This document shows, in pieces, positions 8,625 through 18,667 of a stretch of 64,000 nucleotides of DNA. The notes beneath the pieces were generated by a model. It was not told where the DNA came from and ran no database searches. It saw only the letters and a program-made list of their open reading frames with translations. Source of the DNA: Pseudomonadales bacterium. GTDB lineage: Bacteria; Pseudomonadota; Gammaproteobacteria; Pseudomonadales; UBA5518. The position numbers were made by a program, and so were the translations under genes. The stretch is from assembly GCA_022072145.1 (NCBI GenBank), contig JAJVIG010000029.1, positions 1-64,000 of the forward strand, in the 5' to 3' direction. Every line of letters starts with the position of its first letter. Position 1 is the first letter of the stretch.

Positions 8625-9234
8625 GCCGATCCGCGAAGTGGTGGTCGCCACCGGCAACGCGGGCAAGCTCGCGGAGTTGCGCGCATTGCTCGCGCCGGCC
8701 GGGATCCGCGTGCGCGCGCAAGCGGAGTTCGCGGTCCCCGCGATCGAGGAAACCGGGAGCAGCTTCGTCGAGAACGCGATCCTCAAGGCACGCCACGCCA
8801 GCGCGTGCAGCGGACTGCCCGCGCTGGCCGACGACTCCGGCCTCGCGGTCGACGCGCTGGACGGCGCGCCCGGGGTTCGCTCGGCGCGTTACGCCGGCGA
8901 GCAGGCCGGCGACGAGGCGAACAACCGCAAGCTGCTCGCCGCCCTCGCCGCGGTGCCCGGGCATGCACGCGGTGCACGCTTCCACTGCGTGCTTGCACTG
9001 CTGCGCCACCCGGCGGACCCGGTTCCCCTGATCTGCAGCGGCAGCTGGGAAGGCCGCATCGCCTCGAGCGCGGCGGGGCAGGGCGGTTTCGGTTACGACC
9101 CGCTGTTCATCCCGCTGGACGAGACGCGCACAGCGGCCGAGCTGCCGCGCGAAACCAAGAACCGCCGCAGCCATCGCGCGCAGGCGCTCACGAGGCTGCT
9201 CGACGCGCTCGGCCTGCCGGGCGGCGGATGCTGA
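8614..9234 (+). CDS. rdgB: XTP/dITP pyrophosphatase RdgB
   Basis: A 206-residue Ham1/RdgB nucleotide pyrophosphatase. Conserved motifs are VVVATGNAGKLAEL, ETGSSFVENAILKA, LADDSGLAVDALDGAPGVRSARYAG and GFGYDPLFIP. It hydrolyses XTP, dITP and ITP to monophosphates and keeps deaminated purines out of DNA and RNA. ATG 8614 lies inside the end of the DUF4426 gene, and the TGA overlaps the start of hemW by 7 bases, so all genes from metX to hemW form one tight transcription unit. Confidence 0.96.
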   Translation: MPTEPIREVVVATGNAGKLAELRALLAPAGIRVRAQAEFAVPAIEETGSSFVENAILKARHASACSGLPALADDSGLAVDALDGAPGVRSARYAGEQAGDEANNRKLLAALAAVPGHARGARFHCVLALLRHPADPVPLICSGSWEGRIASSAAGQGGFGYDPLFIPLDETRTAAELPRETKNRRSHRAQALTRLLDALGLPGGGC

Positions 9235-10367
9235 GCGCGCCACCACTCGCGCTCTACATTCACCTGCCGTGGTGCGAGCGCAAATGCCCGTACTGCGATT
9301 TCAACTCGTACGCGGTCGGCGCCGGCCAGCCGTTCGATGCCTACGTGCAGCGACTGCTGGAAGACCTGGAGCTCGAAGTCGAGGCCGCCGCCGGACGCGA
9401 ACTGCAGTCCATCTTCATCGGCGGCGGCACGCCCAGCCTGTGCCCCGCTGCGCTGATCGCCGCACTGCTGGACGGCGTGCGCGAGCGTCTCGCGCTGGCC
9501 GCGGACGCGGAGATCACCCTCGAGGCAAACCCGGGCAGCGCCGAGGCCGCGCGCTTCGCCGCGTACCGCGAGGCCGGCGTGAACCGGCTTTCGATCGGTA
9601 TCCAGAGCTTCGACGACGCGAGCCTGCGCGCGCTCGGGCGCGTGCACGATGCACGCGCCGCGCTCGCGGCGATCGTGGCGGCGCGCGCGGCCGGCTTCGG
9701 GCAACTGAACCTCGACCTGATGCACGGACTGCCCGGCCAGACGCCGGCGCAGGCGCTGACCGACCTCGAAACGGCGATCGCGCACGCGCCGGGGCACCTG
9801 TCGTGGTACCAGCTCACGCTGGAGCCGAACACGGTATTCCATCGCTGTCCGCCACCACTGCCGGGCGAGGACGCGCTGGCGGATATCCAGGACGAGGGCG
9901 AGCGGCGTCTCGTCGCCGCTGGCTATGCTCGCTACGAGGTATCGGCGTGGGCGCGCCCGGGGCACCGTTGCCGGCACAACCTGAACTACTGGCATTTCGG
10001 CGACTACCTGGGGATCGGGGCCGGCGCCCACGGCAAGCTCACGGTCGGCGCTCCGCCGCGCGTGCTGCGTACCCGGCGCACGCGCTCGCCGCGCGATTAC
10101 CTCGCCGGCAGCGTGGCGGCAAACCGCATCGAGGAGGCGGTGGATCGGCAGAACCTGGCGCTGGAGTTCCTGATGAACGCGCTGCGACTGCCCGACGGGG
10201 CCACGGTCACGGAGTTCGAGCAGCGCACCGGGCTCGCCTTCGCGACCATCGAGCCACGCGTCGCCGACTTGCAGGCGCGCGGCCTGCTGCGCGAGGACCG
10301 CGCGCGGCTCGCGACGACCGCGACGGGCTACCGTTACCTGGACTCGGTGCTCGGCGAATTCGCCTGA
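9228..10367 (+). CDS. hemW: Radical SAM protein HemW
   Basis: A 379-residue radical SAM protein. The CX3CX2C iron-sulfur motif is in LPWCERKCPYCDFNSY, followed by FIGGGTPSL, EANPGS, NRLSIGIQSFDD, LDLMHGLPGQ and the C-terminal HemW domain (DYLGIGAGAHGKL, a winged-helix end). The Cys pattern is that of HemW, not of the CX3CX2CXC coproporphyrinogen dehydrogenase HemN, so the likely role is heme handling rather than porphyrin oxidation. ATG 9228 overlaps rdgB. The 3' end overlaps convergent trmB by 34 bases. Confidence 0.94.
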   Translation: MLSAPPLALYIHLPWCERKCPYCDFNSYAVGAGQPFDAYVQRLLEDLELEVEAAAGRELQSIFIGGGTPSLCPAALIAALLDGVRERLALAADAEITLEANPGSAEAARFAAYREAGVNRLSIGIQSFDDASLRALGRVHDARAALAAIVAARAAGFGQLNLDLMHGLPGQTPAQALTDLETAIAHAPGHLSWYQLTLEPNTVFHRCPPPLPGEDALADIQDEGERRLVAAGYARYEVSAWARPGHRCRHNLNYWHFGDYLGIGAGAHGKLTVGAPPRVLRTRRTRSPRDYLAGSVAANRIEEAVDRQNLALEFLMNALRLPDGATVTEFEQRTGLAFATIEPRVADLQARGLLREDRARLATTATGYRYLDSVLGEFA

Positions 10368-11095
10368 GCGTGGCCGTCGGCGTGTTCCGGCGGCGGGGTT
10401 TGCCGGCGGAACAGCAGGTCGTGCACCGCGTGGCCGAGCCGCAGGCCGCGGGCCTCGAAGCGGGTCTGGGGGCGGGTGGCGGGCCGCGGCGCAAAACAAC
10501 CCGCGCCAGCGAGGTTGAGCCAGCCCGGCTGCGACTCGATCACCGCGAGCATCTGCCCGGCGTAGTCCTCCCAGTCCGTCGCCAGATGGAAGATGCCGCC
10601 GGGTTTCAGCTTGCGCTGCACCAGCGCCACGAACGGTGGCTGCACGAGGCGGCGCTTGTGGTGGCGCTTCTTGTGCCAAGGGTCGGGGAAGAACAGCAGC
10701 AGTGCGTCGAGTGCCGCATCGGGGATGCAGCGCTCGAGCACCTCGACGGCATCGTGGCAGTACACGCGCACGTTGCCGAGTCCCTGCTCCCCGGCCAGCG
10801 CCAGCAGCTTGCCGACCCCGGGGCGATGCACCTCGATGCCGACGAAACCGCACGCGGGGTCGCGCGCGGCCAGTTCGGCCAGCGTATAGCCCATGCCGAA
10901 ACCGATTTCGACGACCAGGCGCGAACAGCCCGGAAACACGCTGACCGGATCGAGCTTGCCGTCCGCCGGGTCCAGTCCGCGCCCCGCCCACAGACGGTCC
11001 CAGGCCGCGCGCTGGGCTGGTGTGAACCGGCCCTGGCGACGCACGAAACTGCGGATGGCACGGGTGCGCGGGGTGCCGTCTTCAGCCTCGCTCAC
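10334..11095 (-). CDS. trmB: tRNA (guanine-N7-)-methyltransferase
   Basis: A 253-residue TrmB. The SAM-binding motif VVEIGFGMGYTLAELA, the LFFPDPWHKKRHHKRR box and ATDWEDYA are conserved. It makes m7G46 in the variable loop of tRNAs. The GTG at 11095 is preferred because GGAG lies 6 bases upstream; a TTG at 11113 is in frame but has no ribosome site. The start overlaps the DUF423 gene by 14 bases, so translation is probably coupled. Its 3' end runs 34 bases into convergent hemW. Confidence 0.93.
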   Translation of the reverse strand: MSEAEDGTPRTRAIRSFVRRQGRFTPAQRAAWDRLWAGRGLDPADGKLDPVSVFPGCSRLVVEIGFGMGYTLAELAARDPACGFVGIEVHRPGVGKLLALAGEQGLGNVRVYCHDAVEVLERCIPDAALDALLLFFPDPWHKKRHHKRRLVQPPFVALVQRKLKPGGIFHLATDWEDYAGQMLAVIESQPGWLNLAGAGCFAPRPATRPQTRFEARGLRLGHAVHDLLFRRQTPPPEHADGHAQANSPSTESR

Positions 11096-11450
11096 GCCAG
11101 GCTCCGACCGCAACCAGCACCCAGCCGCACAGGAACAAGGCCCCGCCGAATGGCGTCACCATGCCGAGGGCGCGCGGTGCACCCAGCGCCAGTGCATACA
11201 GGCTGCCGCTGAACAGCACGATGCCGGCGCCGAAGCACAGCGCCGCGCCGGCGTGGCGGCGCGGTCGCGCGGCGCGCGCGCAACCGGGTCCGAGCGCGAG
11301 CAGCGCCAGCGAGTGATACATCTGGTAGTCGGCGGCAGTGGCCCAGGTGGCCAACGCGGAGGCGTCGAGCTGGCCGCGCAGCCCATGTGCACCGAAGGCG
11401 CCGGCCGCCACCGCGAGCAGCGCGCCGAGCGCGCCGGCGACCGCGATCAC
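11082..11450 (-). CDS. DUF423 family small membrane protein
   Basis: A 122-residue integral membrane protein with four hydrophobic stretches. Typical DUF423 (YwdK-like) features are [33 protein letters not shown] and the C-terminal [19 protein letters not shown]. The role is unknown. It uses a GTG start that overlaps the rpoH stop in a GTGA arrangement. It is placed between rpoH and trmB in one minus-strand run. Confidence 0.88.
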   Translation of the reverse strand: MIAVAGALGALLAVAAGAFGAHGLRGQLDASALATWATAADYQMYHSLALLALGPGCARAARPRRHAGAALCFGAGIVLFSGSLYALALGAPRALGMVTPFGGALFLCGWVLVAVGAWRERG

Positions 11451-12301
11451 GCGCCCATCGCGGCGCGCAGCTTGCGGAACGCACCCTGTTCGAGTTGGCG
11501 GATGCGCTCGGCCGATACACCGAAGCGCGCGGCCAGTTCGTGCAGCGTGGCCTTGTCCTCGTCCAGCCAGCGGCGCTGCACGATCTCGCGGCTGCGCTCG
11601 TCGAGCCCGGCCAGTGCGTGTTCGAGCCGCTCATGGCTGGCGGCCTCCCAGTCGCTGTCCTCGAGCGCGCGCTCGGGATCGAAACGGCGGTCCTCGAGGT
11701 AGTGGACGGGCGCGAAGCGCGCCGTCTCGTCTTCCTCGTCGGTGCCGGCGTCGAACGCCACGTCGGCCGCGCTGAGGCGTCCTTCCATGCGCCGCACCTC
11801 GGCGACGTCGACGCCCAGGTCACGCGCCACCGCCGCGGCCTCGTCGTTGTTCAGCCAGCCGAGGCTCTTCTTCGCGCTGCGCAAATTGAAGAACAGCTTG
11901 CGCTGCGCCTTGGTGGTCGCGATCTTCACGATCCGCCAGTTGCGCAGGATGTACTCGTGCATTTCGGCCTTGATCCAGTGCACGGCGAAGGACACCAGCC
12001 GCACGCCCTTTTCCGGGTCGAAGCGGCGCACGGCCTTCATGAGGCCTACATTGCCTTCCTGCACCAGGTCCGCCAGCGGCAGGCCGTAGCCCGAATAGGA
12101 GCGCGCGATGTGTACGACGAAACGCAAGTGAGCAAGCACTAACTCACGCGCTGCCGCCAGATCGTCGCGGTAATACAGCGCCTCGGCCAGATCGCGCTCA
12201 CGCTCGGCACTCAGCATCGGGAACGCGTTCACCGCCTGGATGTACGCGTTGATGTTGCCGCCCGGGCTCAGCGCCAGCACCGGCTGCAGTTCCCTGCTCA
12301 T
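11447..12301 (-). CDS. rpoH: RNA polymerase sigma-32 factor RpoH
   Basis: A 284-residue heat-shock sigma factor. Region 2 reads [44 protein letters not shown] with the core-binding and -10 recognition parts. The RpoH box [13 protein letters not shown] is diagnostic, and region 4 ends with the helix-turn-helix [21 protein letters not shown]. It directs heat-shock transcription. ATG 12301 has a strong GGAGG site 7 bases upstream. The upstream region carries a CIRCE-like inverted repeat over the -10, and the ftsE and ftsX genes usually found beside ftsY are absent here. Confidence 0.97.
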   Translation of the reverse strand: MSRELQPVLALSPGGNINAYIQAVNAFPMLSAERERDLAEALYYRDDLAAARELVLAHLRFVVHIARSYSGYGLPLADLVQEGNVGLMKAVRRFDPEKGVRLVSFAVHWIKAEMHEYILRNWRIVKIATTKAQRKLFFNLRSAKKSLGWLNNDEAAAVARDLGVDVAEVRRMEGRLSAADVAFDAGTDEEDETARFAPVHYLEDRRFDPERALEDSDWEAASHERLEHALAGLDERSREIVQRRWLDEDKATLHELAARFGVSAERIRQLEQGAFRKLRAAMGA

Positions 12302-12328
12302 CGGTCCACCTCCTGTCACGAATGTCCC

Positions 12329-12334
12329 ATTCTA
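12329..12334 (-). promoter_or_regulatory. -10 element of the rpoH promoter (putative)
   Basis: TAGAAT on the minus strand, 28 bases before the rpoH ATG. The -35 is weak: the best match is TTCAGC near 12360-12355, 20 bases upstream. The element overlaps the left arm of the CIRCE-like repeat, so bound repressor would cover it. Confidence 0.4.
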
Positions 12335-12358
12335 GCACTCGACCCCTTTGAGTGCTGA
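12332..12358. promoter_or_regulatory. CIRCE-like operator (HrcA site) upstream of rpoH
   Basis: An inverted repeat CTAGCACTC - 9 bases - GAGTGCTGA. The 7-base core AGCACTC/GAGTGCT is a perfect palindrome at 12334-12340 and 12350-12356 with exactly the 9-base spacer of the CIRCE consensus (TTAGCACTC-N9-GAGTGCTAA). It lies 31 bases before the rpoH ATG and overlaps the likely -10 TAGAAT. CIRCE is the binding site of HrcA, so rpoH may be repressed by HrcA. Confidence 0.75.
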
Positions 12359-12390
12359 ACCCGCCAAAGATTCCCGGTGTCGCACCCTCA

Positions 12391-14760
<2,370 letters not shown>

Positions 14761-14777
14761 CCGGCGTCCATCGCGGA

Positions 14778-15104
14778 TCAGTCAGCTTGCGTGGGCTCGC
14801 GCTTCGGGGCGCTGGCGCGACAACCCAGGCAGCGCACGAAGGTTGCGCGCGCCGGCCCTTCGACGAGCATCTCACCGGCCTGCTCCATGTTGCCGCCGGC
14901 GGCGGTGAACGGCAACGATGCCAGGAACACCGCGGTTCCCGCGACTGTGGTGACCAGCAACAGCGGCCGGGCGATCAGCAGGTCCCCGGTCATGGCCATG
15001 AATGTCGGATTCTCGTCCACCGGCTGCGCGTTCGCGTACCACGGAGCGAGCAGCGCCAGACCGAGCGCCGCGACCGCGGCCCGCGCTGTGATGGCATTTT
15101 TCAT
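14778..15104 (-). CDS. Small exported protein of unknown function next to mutM
   Basis: A 108-residue protein with a clear signal peptide (MKNAITARAAVAALGLALLA, likely cut after ANA before QPVDENP). The mature part has one hydrophobic segment (ARPLLLVTTVAGTAVFLASLP) flanked by glycines, then ends in VEGPARATFVRCLGC and a polar tail. ATG 15104 has a GGGAGA site 6-7 bases upstream. I do not recognise a named family. The position between coaD and mutM is conserved in some pseudomonad relatives as far as I recall. Confidence 0.7.
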   Translation of the reverse strand: MKNAITARAAVAALGLALLAPWYANAQPVDENPTFMAMTGDLLIARPLLLVTTVAGTAVFLASLPFTAAGGNMEQAGEMLVEGPARATFVRCLGCRASAPKREPTQAD

Positions 15105-15198
15105 GGATGTCTCCCGAACTATGAATGAGCAGACCCGCCGGGCGCGAGTCGCCCGGCGAATCGTGCGACAAGAATAGTCCGTTTGTGCGCGTCCCGCT

Positions 15199-16017
15199 TC
15201 AGCGCTGGCAGCGAGGACAGTAAAACGTGCTGCGCTGCGCATGACGCAGCATCCGCACGGGCGTGCCGCAGCGCGTACAAGGTTGGCCGGCGCGCCCGTA
15301 GACCGCGAGGCTCAGCGCGAAGTACCCGGGCCGGCCGTTGCCGTCGACGTAATCGCGCAGCGTCGTGCCGCCCTGCGCGATCGCGGCCTCGAGGACCCGC
15401 CGCACGCTGGCCGCCAGCGCCTGGTAACGCGCGAGCGCGATGGCGCCCGCGCGGCGACGAGGATCGATGCCGGCCAGGAACAGCGCCTCGTTCGCGTAGA
15501 TGTTACCGACCCCGACCACCACCTCGCCGTCCATCAGCAGCTGCTTCACGCCGGCACGGCGTCCGCGCGAACGCCGGTACAGATACGCGCCGTCGAATTC
15601 CGGACCCAGCGGCTCGGGCCCCAGCCCGGCGAGGAGCGGGTGGCTGGCGGCAGCATCACCGATCCACAGCACGGCGCCGAAGCGGCGCGGGTCGTGGTAG
15701 CACAGCAGGCTGCCGTCGTCCCAGCGCAGATCGAGATGATCGTGCCGGCGCAGCGGCTCGGCCGGTGAAGTCACCACGCGCAGGCTGCCGGACATTCCGA
15801 GGTGCACGAGCAGCGTGCCCGCCGGAAAGTGAAATAGAAGGTATTTACCGCGGCGGTCGATCCCGGCCAGCACCTGGCCTTCGAGCAGGCCCGCCAGTCC
15901 GGGCGTCACCGGCCAGCGCAGGCGTCCGTCACGCACGCGCACCGCGGTGACGCGCCGGCCCTCCAGCCGCGGCAGGATCCCGCGCCGGGTGGTCTCGACC
16001 TCGGGCAGTTCGGGCAC
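15199..16017 (-). CDS. mutM: Formamidopyrimidine-DNA glycosylase MutM (Fpg)
   Basis: A 272-residue Fpg. The N-terminus after the initiator Met is PELPEVETTRRG with catalytic Pro and Glu; GRRGVKQ-like RRAGVKQLLMDGEVVVGVGNIYANEALF carries the helix-two-turn-helix, and the C-terminal zinc finger CTRCGTP...FYCPRCQR is complete. It removes 8-oxoguanine and formamidopyrimidines and cuts the abasic site. The start codon is GTG. It precedes the rpmB-rpmG terminator region on the same strand. Confidence 0.97.
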   Translation of the reverse strand: MPELPEVETTRRGILPRLEGRRVTAVRVRDGRLRWPVTPGLAGLLEGQVLAGIDRRGKYLLFHFPAGTLLVHLGMSGSLRVVTSPAEPLRRHDHLDLRWDDGSLLCYHDPRRFGAVLWIGDAAASHPLLAGLGPEPLGPEFDGAYLYRRSRGRRAGVKQLLMDGEVVVGVGNIYANEALFLAGIDPRRRAGAIALARYQALAASVRRVLEAAIAQGGTTLRDYVDGNGRPGYFALSLAVYGRAGQPCTRCGTPVRMLRHAQRSTFYCPRCQR

Positions 16018-16067
16018 GGCTGGCGCTCAGCCCCGCAGGGGGTCACCCGGCGCGCATGCCACAGAGA

Positions 16068-16092
16068 CAAAAAACCCGGCCGCAGCCGGGTT
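16068..16092 (-). terminator. Rho-independent terminator of rpmB-rpmG
   Basis: On the minus strand the stem AACCCGGC, loop TGCG, stem GCCGGGTT is followed by TTTT. It lies 21 bases after the rpmG stop and is the clearest intrinsic terminator in the window. Confidence 0.85.
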
Positions 16093-16112
16093 CTTCGGCG
16101 AACGCGGAGCGT

Positions 16113-16268
16113 TCACTTGATCTTCGCTTCCTTGTATGCCACGTGCTTGCGCACCACCGGGTCGTACTTCTTGAATTCGAGCTTGTCGGGCGTGGTGCGC
16201 TTGTTCTTGTCGGTCGTGTAGAAATGACCGGTACCGGCGCTGGATACGAGTTTGATCTTGTCACGCAT
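16113..16268 (-). CDS. rpmG: Ribosomal protein bL33
   Basis: A 51-residue bL33 starting [20 protein letters not shown] and ending [13 protein letters not shown]. It lacks the zinc-binding Cys pairs, so it is the Cys-minus form. Structural protein of the large ribosomal subunit near the E site. It lies 25 bases after rpmB and ends before a strong terminator; the rpmB-rpmG pair is conserved in gammaproteobacteria. Confidence 0.97.
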   Translation of the reverse strand: MRDKIKLVSSAGTGHFYTTDKNKRTTPDKLEFKKYDPVVRKHVAYKEAKIK

Positions 16269-16293
16269 GGCTGTGGTTGCTCCGGGTGTTGCT

Positions 16294-16530
16294 TCAGATG
16301 CGCTCGCCGCGGCCGCGCAGGTCGGCGATCACGCTGTCGATGCCCTTCTTGTCGATGATCCGCATGCCCTTGGCCGATACGCGCAGCGTCACGAAGCGCT
16401 TTTCCGACTCGACCCAGAACCGGTGCTTGTGCAGGTTCGGTTCGAAGCGACGCTTCGTCTTGTTGTTGGCATGGGATACATTGTGTCCGACCGCAGGGCG
16501 CTTGCCGGTTACCTGACACACCTTGGACAT
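16294..16530 (-). CDS. rpmB: Ribosomal protein bL28
   Basis: A 78-residue bL28. [33 protein letters not shown]... is the family N-terminus, with [27 protein letters not shown] in the middle. Structural protein of the 50S subunit. ATG 16530 is the first codon of the family sequence. A promoter with a perfect 17-base spacer lies about 70-100 bases upstream, so rpmB and rpmG are cotranscribed. Confidence 0.97.
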   Translation of the reverse strand: MSKVCQVTGKRPAVGHNVSHANNKTKRRFEPNLHKHRFWVESEKRFVTLRVSAKGMRIIDKKGIDSVIADLRGRGERI

Positions 16531-16600
16531 GCTGGAGCCTCGTGAAGAATTGGCCTCGTCGCGCGCGTCGCTGCCGGACGCCCGCCCGAAAGAGCGCGCT

Positions 16601-16629
16601 TTTATATCAGAAGGCCCCGGGGCAGACAA
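16601..16629 (-). promoter_or_regulatory. Sigma-70 promoter of rpmB-rpmG
   Basis: On the minus strand TTGTCT (16629-16624) and TATAAA (16606-16601) are separated by 17 bases, about 70 bases upstream of rpmB. It is one of the better promoter matches in the window and sits in the only gap that could serve the ribosomal pair. Confidence 0.65.
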
Positions 16630-16636
16630 GGCAGGT

Positions 16637-16661
16637 GCAGTGAACGGGTATTTTTCACTGC
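16637..16661. terminator. Hairpin directly after the radC stop
   Basis: GCAGTGAA (16637-16644) and TTCACTGC (16654-16661) form a perfect 8-base stem with a 9-base loop. It begins at the base after the radC stop. There is no U-run, so it may end or stabilise the radC message without being a full intrinsic terminator. Confidence 0.4.
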
Positions 16662-17336
16662 TCACAGCAGGCCGCGCTCGGCGAAGGACAAGGCCTCGGC
16701 CTCGCCGACCACGAAATGGTCCAGCACGCGGATGTCGACCACCCCGAGAGCGCTGCGCAGGCGTTGCGTCAGGCGCTGGTCGGCCTGCGACGGCTCGGCG
16801 ATCCCGGACGGGTGGTTGTGCGCGAAGATCACGGCCGCCGCGTTCAACGCGAGCGCTCGCTTGACGATCTCGCGCGGGTACACGCTGGCGCCGTCGATGG
16901 TCCCCCGGAACAGCTCCTCGTAGGCGATCACGGTGTGCTGGTTGTCGAGGAACAGGCACGCGAACACCTCGTGCGCCAGTCCGCGCAGCTTCAGTTGCAG
17001 GAACTGCCTGACCTCGTCCGGCGACGCGAGCGCCTGCCCGCGGCTGATGCGGCAGAGCAGGTACCGGCGCGCGAGTTCGAGCGCCGCCTGCAATTGCACG
17101 TAGGTCGCCTCGCCGAGTCCGCGCGCGGTGCAGAACACCGCGCGCTCGGCATCGAGCAGGTGACGCAGCCCCCCGAAGGCGGCCAGCGACTCGCGCGCAC
17201 GATCGACCGCGCTGCCGCCGGGCAGCCCGGTGCGCAGCAGGATCGCCAGCAGTTCGGCGTCGGAGAGCGTGTGGGCGCCGCGCCCGAGCAGGCGCTCGCG
17301 CGGCCGCTCGCCGAGAGGCCAGTTCCGGATGCTCAT
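16662..17336 (-). CDS. radC: RadC family JAMM-domain DNA repair protein
   Basis: A 224-residue RadC. The N-terminal helix-hairpin-helix region contains [25 protein letters not shown]; the C-terminal MPN domain has the JAMM metal motif HNHPSG with a downstream Asp and the upstream Glu in [12 protein letters not shown]. The molecular role is still disputed. ATG 17336 begins the usual [14 protein letters not shown]-terminus; the frame extends upstream across the coaBC promoter region but that is not coding. It is divergent from coaBC. Confidence 0.92.
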   Translation of the reverse strand: MSIRNWPLGERPRERLLGRGAHTLSDAELLAILLRTGLPGGSAVDRARESLAAFGGLRHLLDAERAVFCTARGLGEATYVQLQAALELARRYLLCRISRGQALASPDEVRQFLQLKLRGLAHEVFACLFLDNQHTVIAYEELFRGTIDGASVYPREIVKRALALNAAAVIFAHNHPSGIAEPSQADQRLTQRLRSALGVVDIRVLDHFVVGEAEALSFAERGLL

Positions 17337-17375
17337 CGCGAACCTCCATGTCCGCGGCGAATCGGGGCGCCCGAC

Positions 17376-17386
17376 TATACTAGAAT
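17376..17386. promoter_or_regulatory. -10-like elements in the radC-coaBC gap
   Basis: TATACT (17376-17381) runs directly into TAGAAT (17381-17386) on the plus strand, 64-74 bases before coaBC. The reverse reads TAGTAT for radC. No clear -35 is seen for either, so only the position of transcription start is suggested. Confidence 0.3.
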
Positions 17387-17449
17387 GCCGTCGCAAGGCG
17401 GAACCGCCCGGCGCGTACGAATCGTCTCCCCTCCAGGGCGCCCCTACAG

Positions 17450-18667
17450 ATGCCACGACTCGAAAACCGAAGGATCCTGCTCGGCCTGACCGGCGGCATC
17501 GCCACCTACAAGTCCGCCGAACTGGTGCGCCGGCTGCGCGACGACGGCGCCGAAGTGCGGGTCGTGATGACACCGGGGGCCTGCGCCTTCATCACCCCGC
17601 TCACGCTGCAGGCGTTGTCGGGCCATCCGGTGCACCGCGAGCTGCTCGACGAAGGCGCCGAAGCAGCCATGGGTCACATCGAGCTCGCGCGCTGGGCCGA
17701 GCTGGTGCTGGTCGCACCGGCCAGCGCGGACTTCATCGCGCGTCTGGCGCACGGGCTGGCGAACGACCTGCTGAGCACGCTGTGCCTCGCCACGACGGCG
17801 CCGGTGCGCGTCGCACCGGCGATGAACCAGGCCATGTGGGGCGCCGCCGCCACGCAGCACAACTGCGCGGTGCTCGAACAGCGCGGCATCGCATTGCTGG
17901 GCCCCGCGAGTGGCGCCCAGGCCTGCGGTGACGTCGGGCCGGGGCGTATGCTCGAGCCCGAGGAACTGTGCGCCGCGGTGCAGCAGCACTTCGGTGGCGC
18001 CGCGCTCGCCGGCCTGCGCGTGCTGGTCGACGCCGGCCCCACCCGCGAGGCGATCGACCCGGTGCGCTACATCAGCAACCACAGCTCCGGCCGCATGGGC
18101 TTCGCGCTCGCCGCCGCGGCCGCTGCGGCCGGCGCCGACGTGACGCTGGTCGCCGGGCCGGTCGGCCTGGCTACGCCGCCCGGCGTGAGGCGGGTCGACG
18201 TCGCGAGCGCGCAGCAGATGCACGACGCGGTGCTCGCGTGCGTGGACGCGAGCGACATATTCATCGCCTGCGCGGCGGTTGCCGACTACCGGCCGGCCGC
18301 CCCCGCCACGCAGAAGATCAAGAAGAGCGCCGAGCGGCTGCAGATCGAGCTGGTGCGCAACCCGGACATCCTCGCGACCGTGACCGCACGCGAACCGCAT
18401 CCGTTCACGGTCGGTTTCGCCGCCGAGACACACGACGTGCTCGCGTACGCGCGCGGCAAGCTCGAAGCGAAACGGCTCGACCTGATCGTCGCGAACGACG
18501 TCTCGCGCAGCGACATCGGTTTCGACAGCGAACACAACGAGGTCACGCTGGTCGCCGCCGACGGCACGGTGGCGCTGCCGCGCGGGTCCAAGGTGCGACT
18601 GGCTCACGATCTGATCGCAGCGATCGCCGCCCGCTACCGCGCGTGCCGCGCCCGGGAGCACGCATGA
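17450..18667 (+). CDS. coaBC: Bifunctional phosphopantothenoylcysteine decarboxylase/synthetase
   Basis: A 405-residue CoaBC. The N-terminal flavoprotein domain has [23 protein letters not shown], the catalytic-type [23 protein letters not shown] and APAMNQAMW. The C-terminal CoaB part has [29 protein letters not shown] and the late KIKKS and [27 protein letters not shown] segments. It couples cysteine to phosphopantothenate and decarboxylates the product. Its end overlaps the next gene by 4 bases (ATGA). In many relatives dut follows here; it does not in this window. Confidence 0.97.
   Translation: MPRLENRRILLGLTGGIATYKSAELVRRLRDDGAEVRVVMTPGACAFITPLTLQALSGHPVHRELLDEGAEAAMGHIELARWAELVLVAPASADFIARLAHGLANDLLSTLCLATTAPVRVAPAMNQAMWGAAATQHNCAVLEQRGIALLGPASGAQACGDVGPGRMLEPEELCAAVQQHFGGAALAGLRVLVDAGPTREAIDPVRYISNHSSGRMGFALAAAAAAAGADVTLVAGPVGLATPPGVRRVDVASAQQMHDAVLACVDASDIFIACAAVADYRPAAPATQKIKKSAERLQIELVRNPDILATVTAREPHPFTVGFAAETHDVLAYARGKLEAKRLDLIVANDVSRSDIGFDSEHNEVTLVAADGTVALPRGSKVRLAHDLIAAIAARYRACRAREHA

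Noticed and set aside
9228-10367. Coproporphyrinogen dehydrogenase HemN
   Set aside because: The motif is CX3CX2C without the extra Cys of HemN and the length fits HemW; the neighbours rdgB and trmB also fit HemW.
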